A DNA stretch of 64,000 nt from assembly GCA_964016885.1 (NCBI GenBank), contig OZ024743.1:191184892-191248891 (forward strand), read 5' to 3'. Positions within the stretch are counted from its first letter, which is position 1, and every line of letters begins with the position of its first letter. The notes beneath the pieces were generated by a model. It was given only the letters and a program-made list of their open reading frames with translations. It was not told the origin of the DNA and searched no databases. Source of the stretch: Eledone cirrhosa. Its lineage: Eukaryota > Mollusca > Cephalopoda > Octopoda > Eledonidae. Shown here one piece after another: positions 48,240 through 61,525 of this stretch. The position numbers were made by a program, and so were the translations under genes.

Positions 48240-48680
48240 GATATAAAAGCACTCAACAGGTTTTGGAGTATTTTACGATATTAAACAAATGGAAACTACA
48301 TTTATAAAACCATATTTATTTCATTATATATATTTCAGGGATATCACATTAAAAATAACATTAAAAATATGGTATGCCCTCCTCAGACAAAATACAATAT
48401 ATAAACAGTTTTATAAATAAATTTGACATACCTTAAGATTTTACAACTTCCATTTAAAAAGTTGTTAGGGTAGTGAAAATGTTAGGGACAGTTAGAAAGA
48501 AAGACTGAGAAAAAAGAAAAAAAAGAAAAAAAGAAAAAGAAGGAAAAAAGAAAAAGAAAGAGCGGAAGGTGAAGAAGATGAAGAAATGTATGTAAAGAGA
48601 AAAACACCAAATGAGAGATTTATGAGGGAATGGGGTACTGTAATTATTTATTTATTTATTTATTTATTTAGTGTTAAGGA
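48240..48680 (-). repeat. PLE-type end repeat (copy 2)
   Basis: Reverse-complement relative of 1440-1890: GGTATGTCAAAT, ATTGTATTTTGTCTGA, GATATCCCTGAAATATATA and the AT/pyrimidine-rich upstream part occur in the same order. Here the core reads CTGAGGA followed by GGGC, and CCCTGAAAT after the stem, so the base of stem II is better paired than in copy 1. Confidence 0.6.
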
Positions 48681-48865
48681 TACAGGGAGAAATAAAAACA
48701 AAAATAAATAAGGAGAGGTAGATCGAGTAATATCTATTATACGAGGTGGGAGAGATAGGGGAGGGGTGAGATACAGGAGATAGAGTTAAAACAGCCGATA
48801 TATATATATATATATATATATGATCCCACCACATATATAAAAAAAAAAATATATATATATATATT

Positions 48866-48968
48866 ATTGCCGAGGTTAACTTTGCCTTTCATCCTTACGG
48901 GGTCGATAAAATAAAGTACCAGTAATACCCTGGAATAATTGGTGGCCTTGTGCCAAAAGTAGAAACAA
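48866..48968 (+). mobile_element. SINE, 5'-truncated, in an ATT repeat
   Basis: Starts GCCGAGGTTAACTTTGCC and ends GGCCTTGTGCCAAAAGTAG, GAAACA, followed by ATTATTATTATTATT. Its tail is strikingly similar to the 3' end of LINE D (GGCCCTTGGGGCCAAAAGAA). Confidence 0.85.
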
Positions 48969-49025
48969 TTATTATTATTATTATTACTATTAAAATATAT
49001 ATATATATATATGTGTGTATATATA

Positions 49026-49080
<55 letters not shown>

Positions 49081-49100
49081 GTGAGTGTGTGTGTGTGTGT
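48969..49100. repeat. (ATT)n, (TA)n and (GT)n tracts
   Basis: Five to six ATT units, then about 80 bp of TA with GTGTG interruptions, then about 22 bp of GT. Confidence 0.95.
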
Positions 49101-49639
49101 GTGTAAGAACAAATACTAATGTTCATTGTTAAAATTGTTTACAGATGTCATATATGAAAAGTGATACTGAGAAATAAAGAGAATGTGAAAAGCATGAATG
49201 TTTATATACATTACAAGTCATTAAATGCGACGAGCTTTCAAAACAGTTTCCGTCTACACAATTTTCGCATAGATTTTTGGTCGAACTAAGACTCTAGTAA
49301 AACTTACTTGCACACGACGCAACTGTATGACATCTGCGCTAGTGAATTTCATCATAATTTCGTTACGATCAAATTACCAAAATGTTGAATGATTTTAATT
49401 TAAGTAGCCAATTTTGCCAAACAGTCTGCCACACTGGTTTCTCTGCGTATTGATTTTAAAATATACGTATAGGAAAAGGTTCTTAATTCTTGATAGTGTC
49501 GTAGTAGTGCTGTCCTGTCACACACAGGAGGTATCTTGGGCGGTTTAAATCTGGCGGAATCCATCTCTTTCCAGATCAGAGAACAGTGGATTTCTATCCG
49601 GAAATTAAACAGAAAGTGAGAAAGTATTAAAGATACACA

Positions 49640-49800
49640 GAGGAAGAACCGACATAAGTATTGGACTGGCACCTTAATTATCTACCACGAAAAGAGAGGA
49701 GAAGCAAATTTTGCATAGGTGGGGTTTGAACTGAAAGTTTATTCAACCCGAACAAATACCTATATATTTAACCCATTCGCCGTCTTCAGACACATACTTT
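49640..49800 (-). mobile_element. Possible old tRNA-derived SINE
   Basis: On the minus strand GACGGCGAATGGGTTAAATA is followed by GTTCGGGTTGAATAAACTTT and a B-box-like AGTTCAAACCCC. The order suits a tRNA-derived SINE head, but no clear tail is visible. Confidence 0.3.
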
Positions 49801-49809
49801 AATTCAATA

Positions 49810-52800
49810 AGGTACTAGTTCAATTGGTTGAAATCATTCCTACTAATACATATATTTATTTTTGTTGTTTATTTTTAGGTCTTATTTATCTCAGGATATG
49901 AAAACACATTTTTAGGTCTTATTTACCTCAGGATATGAAAACACATGTGAAATATATCAACATTGGTACAAATATATGCATATAGAGGAGAGTGTGCGAG
50001 AGAGTAAGAGTGATTAGAATGTTTAACAGCTGCAATATACTTCTAAAAAGTATAATCACCCCGCAATGCCTCCCCAGATCTCACAACAAAAATACATAGA
50101 AATAATTTTTAAAAACCTGTATTCCATGTTAAAAAATCCTGTTTGCTAATAACTCAGCATTTAGACTTTGATTTGCAATTTGGAGTGATAAATATGAAAG
50201 GAAACAGCAGGCAACTAAATAGTTTTAATACGATTACTATCTATATAAAAGCCAAATATTACCACCCAATACTGCTGAGCCATCAACAAGATCAATCATT
50301 GTGAGAAAAAATAAATGAAATTAAATCAAAAAAATATTGATTCAAACTTACTTCAGAAATTGTAAAGTGAAATTCAAACGAGTGTAATTAGCTTTGCAGT
50401 AAGATCAATAATTGAGCCGAAATTTTATAGAAATTTATTTCGAAGATATTCTTTATGCTTTATAAAGATGTATTTCTTTTTTTCATTTTATTGTTTTGTT
50501 TGTTTATGTAGTTTTATTTTATGCTTCTTTATTTCCCTCGAATCATACTCTCTAAAATATATGAGAATCACCATTATGATTATTATTATCACTGTTATTA
50601 TTATTATTGCTATTATTATTATTTGCCGTCATCAGTATCACCACAATCGTGATGTTTATTTTGTTGAAAGAATTTATTTTTACACAAGAATTTGAATTGT
50701 CTGATGCTTAAAAATTTCTTCTCGTTTGTCTGAATTGTTAACTGACTGGTTTTTTTTTTTTGCACCAGTAAATTAAATTCTGTGGTAGAACATTCGAAAA
50801 TAACAACAAAAAGAAATAGGATAAAATAGTTACCTCTAATTCCGCAATTCTGCTATTATCACTTCTATAGAATAAAAAATGAAAATTCAAATATATATAT
50901 ATATATATATAATTTCATTGGACTCAAAAGATTAAAGTAACTAACTTATTCTTATGAGTAATTTTTTTTTTAAGAACGTGCACAACAATTGCAAACAGAT
51001 TGAACATTCTTTTTTGAAACTCCAACTAGCAAAACTACCAACAACGCCAAACATAACATCAGGGGAAAACCAGTCAACACTTGCAATTTCTGGAAAATCA
51101 ATTTTCAGTTCAAATGTTACTCCAAATAATATTTCCATGCAACAGGATCCGTCTACCTACTTTCGAAAGTAGTTTGCTGATCGGTGTTTCTGAGCTGCAA
51201 GGATCAGTTGTTACAGCAAATAATTCAGATTCTATTTTTATAATGAAAGTGGTAAAGTAACTATTTATTTCTTGTTACCTTGACATACTAGTATCGTGAC
51301 CAATATCATCTTACTTGTCATATCATATTCCTTTGTAAACGGTTGATTTGGCAGAGGTGTTAGAACATCGGATATTTCTTCCGGATTTCTGCGTTCTGTT
51401 TCTGTTACATCTTGTCTAGATCCACTTCGATAAAGGAAGTACCATGTTAGTGCTGTTGCATGCCTCATTCCTTCCAAATGCCACATCCTGGATCTTCTAT
51501 ACCATCAATGGAGAGTCTAAAGAGTGTCTGCGATGTTCCCGACTAATCTTGCACCTAAAATCCTTAGCGAAATCATGGTATATTCTATAAAGTTTGCCAT
51601 TGACGGATGTAGATTCCATCATACTTGTTATCCTATCATTTGGATTACTTGTTCTTTTAAAGACAACGTATCTAGAAATATCCTATATTTAATGTTCATT
51701 TTAAACAGAGCAAGTTGTGGTTTGAAGCAAATTTAGCAGCTAATTTCTACATGTCGACTTTCTCACGTTGACTCTAGTGTTTTGGAGTTCGTTTCTGGAA
51801 GACACTACAGCAGGTCTTTTAAAATTCTTGAGGGTGCTTTAAGAGGCAATATAGATAACAAACACTTGACCCATCATCGGTAATTTCAGGCAGCTTGATG
51901 TTGAAGCATGTGTTTTAAAAATTTATATAGTCGTACAATTTCATTCAATTTACTTAAGAAGACGTGGATTAAGTTGATGCAATACTGAAAGAAACTTGTC
52001 CTCGATACTACGCAGTTTAATCGAACCCGAGACCTTATAATTTCGAAGCGAACTTCTTGACATCCTCGCCTTGCTTCTATTCACTGAATGCATAAGATTA
52101 ATTATAAACCACCAAATTAGAGATTAAATTTGGAAAAGCATCTCACAGTAATTCGGGGAATGGAATAATGAACTAAAAACATGTAGAAGTTTGTCAGAAT
52201 TGTAGTGACACAAATCTAAATGAATTGTGTAAGAACACCATGATTTCCTGACGTCGATGTAAAAAATAAACGATATAATCGACTTTTCTCTTCCCACAAT
52301 TGCTGGCCTTGTGCCACAATCGGAAACCATTATTAACATCACTGTTACATTTGTTTCATTTGTTGTGCTTTTTATTGTTGTTGAAAGGAAGGAATTGGTA
52401 GAACCATTACAGAGCCGAACAATAAAATACCTTACCTGATCAATCATATTTTCCTTCACTTCAATTCGTGACTTTATATCCAAATCTGACAAAATCCATT
52501 AGTTTCGTTTTTACAGAATATATCTCTACGTTCATGTATACTTTAAAAACATAACCTATACAATATTTACTACTTTTAAAGCAACTATCAATTCTGTAAT
52601 TCGACGAAAAAAAAGCGTTTGTCGCTATTTTACAAGTTTAACACAAACGTGTATATTCCCAACCAATTCACGCCAATCCTTATAGATGCCATTAGCCCCC
52701 CAATTGCTTTGACTATGTATGAAACCACGTCACAGGATTAGCTCACTTGGAGCTTACTTCTTGCTACAAATGAGCCTCTATACCAAAACCAGCACTGATC

Positions 52801-55800
52801 TCACTTTATCGTTCTATGAATTTAAAGGACGTCAAGGCAAACAGCCGTAGATATGAAAATAAATTGGGCAGTTAAATTTAAACCACTATTTATTGTAGAT
52901 TTATTGGATAAAGACCAGCCCCTGGCGATACATTGTATATTTCACTAGTTACAAAGTGGAATTTTCTGATTGCTTGTACTTATTTCATTGACTGAAGGTG
53001 ACTATGAAAACCAAAGTTGATCGTGATGCAATTTAAATTTTAAAAAAAATAATTTGAAATTTAATATTGTTAGTCATTGTACTACCATATCTACAAATAA
53101 TAGACCATTGATTTTCAACAGTATGTAGTATTGTTGTTTCATTTTGAAAAGACGCAATGTTCTGTATTTGTCTAAAAGAGAAAAGAGGACGGCGCGAGCT
53201 CATACCTTTCCAATGAAAATAACTGACTAGATTTGAAATGGCTTTCTCCGGAGGACGTTTATCTGTTGCTGAACTGAACACGCCTCTACTCTAATTCAGT
53301 AAATTCACTAAACCAGAAATACTGAATCATTTAGTGCGGCTCTCACTTCTTTGTGATCTAGCCTATGCTTCTTTTTCTATACAATATTATAGTACGATTT
53401 TCTTTTTTCTTTTTTTGTAGATGAGTGGGTGTACCAAACTATTACTAACTTCGGGTATAAATGGTACTTATTTTACTTATGTATTGTGAATGAACTTTAT
53501 ATGAATTAGTTCTGGGGGATTCTGAGTTGAGATTTCAGAAAATCTTATTTATTTACTCGACAATGTTATGAATTTATATCTTGTCCTTATTACCAGTAAC
53601 ATTTAGCCACACTATAAATACAGCTGAACGTCTTTTCTTTTTTCAGATCTCTTATAAACATATATCAACTAAGTCTTAAATCAGTCACTGCACTCATCAC
53701 CCCACTTTCCATTTACCTAGAGTGAGATGCCGAGTAGGCAATGTCTATTACTTATCGAAACCAAAGCTAAATGTAGCAGCTTCTCTAATTTCCTATGTGA
53801 CCAATGCAATAATATATCAACTCTGACTTAACCATGCTGAACATAATACAGTATAATATTCAACAGAATTCGAAAAAGCATCGCTAGAAGCCAAGAAAGC
53901 AATTGTTGCTGGCAATACGCCTGACATTTCTTCCTTCAGCTTTCCTGCTGTCTAATGCAGCTGAACCATTTGAAAGTCTCGTTCTAATATCTTAATCTTT
54001 CTTCTATCTTTACTTTTCTTTCTTAGAAATATTGTTATATCTAGTAAATAACAGTGGACAAGACATTAGGTTCCTCTCTTCAAATGACCGCTTTTATTTC
54101 TTGGAAGACTTTCTTTAAAATCTCCTATGCCACAGTGACAGGATAATGCGCTAAATTACTAAAATTATTACACCAGTATCCGAGGCGGAACAGTGTCAAA
54201 GTAAGATATTACTAAAACACAGCTTTAGAAATATACTTTCAGGCTTCAAGGGCCAGTTATTATACGTATGAAAATAGGAAAAGTAAAACCGAAGATTATC
54301 ACATAATGGATAGGTTTAACAAATTAGAAGATATGCTAGGATGTTAATAATACAATGATTTCCAAATATGTCATAAACAAATAGCCCTAGAAAATATAGA
54401 TGTGTGATGAGGTATACATTAATATAACTTGTTGATTCAGTTTCAGTATATTTTATAGTATATAAATGTGTGAATCTAACTAAACATTATTCGAATACCA
54501 TGGATTTAATATCAGAATAAATACTATTCTTAGTGTGTGGTCATATTTGAGTATATTTGCTAAATGTCTATCAACTATATCCTCTGAAATTATCACAATT
54601 AAGCGTCCCCATCAATTATATTTAAGTATTTATATTTTTAAAGTCAGAGGAAGAAGTTAGATAAGATAGTATATTAATTATATCATATAATCTATATAGC
54701 AATAATAAGGATTCAGTATCAGGTAAAGTATTATATGAAGTAACGGTTGTTAATTCACATTGTTGGGTTTATAATATTTAAATGATTGTAAGTTTTTTAT
54801 GAGGGCAAGTGGAAAAGATTTCTGGCTTTTTATTCAAAATACTAGCTTTGGAGTTAATTGATTGAGACTCCGGAAAGTATAGTCTACATGCTCTGCTGTT
54901 AAGTTTATATGCGGAGGATCTACCTAATATTTCCCAGTCGAATGTATATGATGTGTTCTTATTTTTTAATTTCTAGATAAAACTAAATAAGGAGTCACAT
55001 ATTTTAAATTTTAATTTAGGTTTTCTAAAAGAATGAATATGAGAATTAAATCTTGTTTTCAAACTATTTGATGTAGTTCCTGTAAACTTTAGAATGTCTA
55101 GAGGTGTTAACAATGCAACCATATACTATATTATTAGTTAAGCGATTACTTTTCCGAGGGCATGGTGTTTTATTTCTACCTTTAAAGTTTGGATTAATAG
55201 TAAAGTGAGATATTAGTACTTGGGATATTACTATTAATTGGAAATCATGCTATTAATTCCAATTCCTTCTAAGAAACACAACTTTCAACACAACTGACAC
55301 TATATGTTTTGAACAACATTTGTAACTGTAATTGTGTGTCTTGATATTCTAATTAATCTCTGATGAAACGCATATTCTTTGCTGACGAAGGGTTATACGA
55401 ATGTAATCTATTACATAAATATCACAATATTGCAATTAAATTAGATAATAATTTGCTCCACTCGTTATTGTAATCTATTATTCCTTCAATCTCATAACTG
55501 AAGAAATAAAAATTCTGTGCGTATTATTATAATGTGCGTACAGCATTAGACTGCTCCATCTCACCAGTTGATTAATGTTGTTACTCTACAGATTGTTGTT
55601 TCCGTTAGGGAAAGCCTGCGGACATGTATCATGGTGATCGCTATACATATACAACTTCAGGTATATATGATATTATATATATATGAAATTGTGTACATAT
55701 AGATGCAATATTTTGTAGCTAGATACATTGTGTGACATAGAGTCAGATGATGCTTCTCAAATTCGAACTTATATACAATTATTTCACCATTCAGTAACAT

Positions 55801-56790
55801 ATATACTTGACCATTTCATCTCTACTAGGAATGAATATGATATCATATCCTTAACACAGGAAAGAAAATGCCGAACCTACACAAAATTTTCTTCTGTATT
55901 AACATGTCGATCAATATTTATATAAAATAGATCGCAAAAATGTGTGTATTAAAATGGCTTTTCAATCGTTTATCATCATAGTATTTTATAAAACTAAAAC
56001 ACTGTATGGAAGACATCCTTAATTGTTGTCATAGAAACAGCAAAGCAATTTCTCTTCACACTGACAGTAATCATAATCAGCTCTGAAAGTTTGTAACCTT
56101 AGAAACGTCATTTAAACAAAATTAAAAAAGATGCCGGTTAAAAAGGAATTATCTGGAAGTGAAAAAAAAATTCAACACAAGTGTGGGATTACTAACGAAA
56201 AGGATAGAATTTGTATTCGAATATCATTCTTCATCCCAGTAAAAATTGGACGTTGCTCGTGAACAGCTACAGTGTAAAGATCATGAATGTTTATGTTTTA
56301 ATCATCCACAGCTCAAATCATATTAAATATTTGTATCTCTCAATTAAACGGAGACTTTCAAAGCTAAAACTATCACACATGCACATACATACAAATTCCT
56401 TCACATACAAATGTGCACGTGCACAAGCACACATACTAAAAATAACATTGAAATGGAAAATAAATTCCTCAATGAATTCATGCAAGAATAGAATAGTTAA
56501 TCATCGTTTGATATTTGGATTGAAATCATCACAACATTTCGACGTAACGTTCTTTAGAATTAGTTAGTGGTTGTTGCGGAATAGGGAGATATGTTACAGG
56601 CAATTAATTTTGTTCTAACATTTATGAATAACGATTATTTTTCCTTCCCAAATCATTGTATAGGAAATAGTATTCCACTCTCCATTGTTGTGATGTACTG
56701 AATGGTTATAAATCATCGAACTTATTAAAAGGCAAACACTGGAAATGTGTTGCAAGCAAAAACCAACTAACGACATACGTTGAGATCGTA
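49810..56790. other. Long AT-rich segment, no gene recognised
   Basis: About 7 kb without recognised coding motifs. A SINE 3' piece lies at 52271-52328. ORFs of 60-120 codons (50954-51172, 51265-51486, 53033-53281, 55728-55925, 56211-56567) show no family signature. Such DNA may be intergenic or intronic; the sequence does not say which. Confidence 0.5.
52271..52328 (+). mobile_element. SINE 3' end fragment
   Basis: GATATAATCGACTTTTCTC, then TGCTGGCCTTGTGCCACAAT and CGGAAACC followed by ATTATT. Only the tail remains. Confidence 0.7.
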
Positions 56791-56850
56791 GACTAATGAT
56801 GCCAATTATACAAAGACACTTCTATGCTAAACCACACACGCACATGCACG

Positions 56851-56998
<148 letters not shown>

Positions 56999-57019
56999 GA
57001 TACACACACACACTCACAT

Positions 57020-59090
57020 TCATATATACATCACGAACTTAAAAGTAAAAATACAAACAATTGATAAGTGAAGTGCAATAGATTCTTTGATCAGGGTCTA
57101 GAGAAGCTACTGATGAACAATAATAACATTGACAACAAACCATAAACATATATTATTAGGTTTTATTCCATACATACGACACTTTATTTCTTCAACATAA
57201 AACCCATTGATGCAAAGACGAATTTAACATTACAGCAAACATTGATCTTACAGTTGACCGTGCATCTTTATGGGAATAGCCAATTCATTAGTTTAGGTTG
57301 GGACATAAAATCTTGGTTAACAGATCGATACTGGTTTAATTTCCAAAGATTCCTATTTCAAAATAAGCCAAGTGATTTTTTAAAGGTAGTCATTCAGCTG
57401 ATGTATCTATTAAGAGTTACCATTTTCTCTAATATTCGTTACTTACATGTAGTTAAGAATTGTAACATAAACGAATGTATTTCCACTGGTTTACAATCAA
57501 GCTGAACACAAATAGATTTGGTAGAACGAAACCTACACAATATTCCCACACAAATCAGAGTCCACAATTATTTTGACTAGCTCCAGGTTACAAACTGTAT
57601 GTGTTATTTTATAAACAACTGTCTTTATCAAGTTGAACTAAACTTCCTTCTATACATTTTCTCGTTTCAAACATTTCTATGGCTCACATGCAAGAGAAAC
57701 GAAGATTCACATACCATAGAAACGAAGATTTCAAAAGTTCATACTATGGTTAAATTATTTCCCATCAAAATGTCAAATATTGAATCCATGTAAATCTAAA
57801 GAGATATCACGATTCTGTGTAGTTCCCGAAAATAAGCATTTATTATGTCTGGAGTGTTACATTCAATTTCATCTTTGATGGCTACTGAAAAGCTACTGGA
57901 CGAAAGCTGACGAAGCAACGAGAGTCTTCCTCGAGCGAAAGCCCACTCTAATCAAAATAAACTGTCTTTAAAAAGTTTTTCAAAGTTAATATTCATTGGA
58001 TAATGTAATACAAGACTCATTCTTCTTGGCTGACACTCCTATCATAAATCTACGTCTACTATTTAACAAATACCCGTTTTACCTGCTTAAAATAAGCTAA
58101 CATAATTTGTAAATTTAAATCTGTGGAACGCTTCGATTGTTTATATACATATATATACTACTAAATTTTCGTGATTGTGTGCTTATCTTTAATTTAGTAC
58201 TACCAAAATGGCGCAAAGTTGGAAAATACTTTGAAAGGGCGTTGCCCCTGAAATTGGAATACAATGAAATAAAAAAATGTTCACGTAAATCGGAGCACGG
58301 GTTCCCAACATAGAGGGTTTTTCTTTCCAGGTATCTTCATACATAGAGACAGCGAAAGAGATAGTGGTTGTTAGAGAGTAGGTTGAAAGAGAGACATAGA
58401 GAGAAAGAGAAGGAGACAAAGAAGGAAAATGGAAGAGAGAGAAAGAGAAAGAGAGAGAGAGAAAGATGGTGGAAATTATAACAGGTGAATTCAAAGAATC
58501 GAATACAACATTACTGTAAAAGAAATTTGGTGACTGAATATTAAGTCATATGCATCATATAACTTGTGTTAGGACAGGATGTATGTTAAAAATATTTCCT
58601 GCTAAATAGGAAGGGTTTCTAAGTGTGTGTATATGTGTGTATATGTATATATATTTTTAATGTGATGAAATACCAATGATGGTTGGAAAATCACTGACGA
58701 AGGAATATTTTTATCATCTGTAACCCATGTGCAAAGCACGCAGTATTCTTCTTTCTTCTCATGTGTTTTATATATATTTACCTCGGCTGCGTTTGTCTGT
58801 TTCTCTCTTACTGCTTCCCCGCCCTCTCTGTTTCTCTCACCTTCTTTCGCCCCCTCTGTCAGTTAGACTTTCTCTCGACTGACCACTTCCTCACACTTCC
58901 ACTCACTCACTCTCTGTTTCTCCCCTTGTCACTTCCTCCCGTTTGGCTTGTGTGGGTCTCTTCTTGCTTACATCTCACACACATCGACACGGTCTGTAAT
59001 AATAATAAATTTGAAGACTAAAATCAAAAGAGGGCGCGATAAGGATAAATATATATCAAATATATATGAACTGTAGAGCAAATATTTATT
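57020..59090. other. AT-rich segment, no gene recognised
   Basis: GA-rich run near 58380-58465 and a CT-rich run near 58800-58960. No coding motif. ORFs at 57242 and 57599 look random. Confidence 0.5.
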
Positions 59091-59095
59091 AAAAT

Positions 59096-59203
59096 AACAG
59101 ATTAAAGTTTAAGCAAAGAATCGCTGCTTTCACCCTTAACGGGATCTTCTGAAGATCCCGTTAAGGGTGAAAGCAGCGATTCTTTGCTTTAATCTGTTAT
59201 TTT
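59096..59203. repeat. Palindromic PLE terminal repeat with hammerhead-like core
   Basis: The plus-strand half (59149-59203) is CTGAAGA, TCCC-GTTAA-GGGT, GAAA, then AGCA...TGCT and T. It fits hammerhead core C3-A9, stem II, G12-A14 and a short stem III followed by the cleavage nucleotide. The left half (59096-59148) is its reverse complement. The same unit recurs at 62532-62600 after the PLE ORF, so the two bracket the element. Confidence 0.7.
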
Positions 59204-59208
59204 AATGA

Positions 59209-59240
<32 letters not shown>

Positions 59241-59243
59241 GTG

Positions 59244-59274
<31 letters not shown>

Positions 59275-59404
59275 TCATGTATACATCTGTCTGTATATAC
59301 ATGTGTATGGTGTGTGTCTGTGAACAGTGTATAGAAGTCAGAGACACCCACATATGTATATATATATATATACACAATATACACACACACACATATATAC
59401 ATAC

Positions 59405-59441
<37 letters not shown>

Positions 59442-59443
<2 letters not shown>

Positions 59444-59541
59444 GGAACGAGTAGGACCCCGACGGCTGAGCTCAAGCCGTTTGAACGGAATTAGCCGTCG
59501 AAACGGCTTGAGCTCAGCCGTCGGGGTCCTACTCGTTCCTA
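59442..59541. repeat. GC-rich hairpin, about 43-bp arms
   Basis: AGGAACGAGTAGGACCCCGA at 59442 is mirrored by its complement ending at 59541, around a short spacer containing GGAATTAGCCGTCGAAACGG. It sits between (TA)n and unique sequence. The arms include the SacI-like GAGCTC in both halves. Confidence 0.9.
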
Positions 59542-60000
59542 TTACCCACTCTTCTACCCTAAGTATTGAGTACTTTGGTGCGTTATGGTCCACCTGGTTC
59601 CTTACCACATTTCCTTCGTTATATATATATATATATATATGGGCCTTCCAATTTCATATTACATTATATAAATGTGTATATTTTAATAAATTAAAGATTT
59701 GTAAGTGAACATAATTATTAAAAAAATATTCTTAAATGAATGTGACACAACAGGTCACGGGTGGTTGAGTACATATATATCTATGAATATATATATATAA
59801 GATGAAGGACAATTTGTTATGTCATGATTACGTTTATTGAGTATTGACGCACGTTTTGTTATTGATCAGGTCAAGGTCCCATCTGGATCGATCTAGTCCG
59901 ATTATGGATATATATATATATATAGACAGTATATACATATATATCAGAATGGAGGCGGTAAAAACCAATTAGACAATTACTCCGCAAAGTAGTCGATGTA

Positions 60001-60003
<3 letters not shown>

Positions 60004-60058
<55 letters not shown>
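60004..60058. repeat. (TA)n microsatellite
   Basis: About 55 bp of TA left of the small MITE. Confidence 0.95.
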
Positions 60059-60065
<7 letters not shown>

Positions 60066-60073
60066 GATATATA

Positions 60074-60127
60074 CAGGGTGTCTCAAAAATGTACATACAT
60101 GTGTATACATTTCTTTGGGACACCCTG
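60074..60127. mobile_element. 54-bp mariner-like MITE
   Basis: CAGGGTGTCTCAAAAATG at 60074 and CATTTCTTTGGGACACCCTG ending at 60127 are imperfect terminal inverted repeats. TA dinucleotides flank both ends (60072-60073 and 60128-60129). CAGGGTGTCCC-type ends with a TA target are typical of Tc1/mariner. Only 14-18 bp of interior remain. Confidence 0.7.
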
Positions 60128-60162
60128 TATGTATAGATACATAGATATACACACACACACAC

Positions 60163-60211
<49 letters not shown>

Positions 60212-60298
60212 TTTATCCAATTCGACATCAACAATTACTACTCCTCCATCACTTTACCACTTCTCCTTAGAGCTATCAATTTCGCTAAAACACTCACA

Positions 60299-61525
60299 GT
60301 GGTTAAGGATTTCGAAGTTGATGTCATCCTTAATGCCCGAAAGTCGGTGATTAATTTCGACGACTCTATTTGGATTAAAAAATCCAATAGTACTCCATTC
60401 GACGTGAGTATGGGCGCCAGTGACTCTGCGGGGGTTACTGATCTTATTGGCCTTTTCCTTCTTTTCTCTATCAAGGACGAATTCCCCAGCGCGGGTCGTG
60501 GTTTGTACCGTGATGATGGTCTTTTGACCATGACTAAGTGCGGACCTCGTGCTTGCGACAGGTTCAGAAAAGAACTCACAGCCTTCTTTAAAGGCTTCAA
60601 CCTCTCTATACAGGTTGAGGCTAATCTCTCGGTCGTTAATTACCTCGACGTTACCCTCAATTTATCGAATGGGTTGTATTACCCGTATAGAAAGCCGAAT
60701 GATACGCTTAATTACATAAGTAAGCATTCCAACCATCCTGCCAGCATAACCAAGAACCTGGTAAGAAACGTTTCGTTGAGGCTTTCCCGTCTTTCCACTA
60801 ACGAGCGCATTTTCAACGACCATTCCACTTATTACAATGAAGCTCTTGCTCGAAGTGGATTTGTCGATAAGGTAGCATATACAGAGTACGAAAATAGACC
60901 TAGAAGAAATAGATCCCGTCGCATTTGTTGGTTTAACCCACCATATAATATGGAGGTGGCCACACCATTAGCTAAGATCTTTCTTTCCCTTATTACGAAG
61001 CATTTTCCCCCTACACATAAATATAGTAACATTTTTAATAGAAATACTATTAAAATTTCTTACTCTACGACTCCTAACCTTGCACATAACATCACAGCTT
61101 CAAATTTAGCTAAACTACATAGCCGTAGGAACACGTGCAACCCTGTAGTTAATACTAACTGTAATTGTAGGAATCGGGCTGATTGCCCCCTATCCGGGAA
61201 ATGCCTGTCTAGTAACATTGTCTACAAATGTAAGGTTGAAACACCCACGTCCCGTAGGGCCTACATAGGGTTAACCGCCAATAGTTTCAAACAGCGTCTT
61301 TACATGCATACCCATTCTTTTCGTTACCCTCTAAGAAGGAATATGACGTCACTTTCAGCTTATATCTGGAGTCTAAAAGACAACCACACCCAATATAAGT
61401 TACACTGGGAGATCCTAGCTAGGGCTAGATCGTATAACGGAAATAAAAGACCATGTGACCTCTGCGCCACTGAGGGCCTGGAAATACTCTACGCCACAGA
61501 CCACATCTTAAACAAAAAAATCTGA
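60299..61525 (+). pseudogene. Penelope-like RT and GIY-YIG endonuclease ORF (N-terminally truncated)
   Basis: An open 408-codon frame. Motif B-like DSAGVTDLIGLFLL is at residues 42-55 and the catalytic YRDDGL at 70-75. The thumb/linker includes NYLDVTLNLSNGLYYPYRKP and LITKHFPPTHKYSNIFNR (231-248). A Cys motif CNC..DCPLSGKC (288-302) leads to VYKC (308-311), AYIGLTANSFKQR (321-333), H338-H340, and CDLC near the end: the GIY-YIG nuclease of canonical PLEs. The protein copies RNA and nicks DNA. RT motif A and the N-terminal half are missing; the frame extends upstream of Met1 without a better start. Confidence 0.8.

Noticed and set aside
53033..53281. 82-codon minus ORF as a possible host exon
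   Set aside because: No recognised family, no clear splice sites and no neighbouring exons. The same holds for 51265-51486 and 50954-51172.
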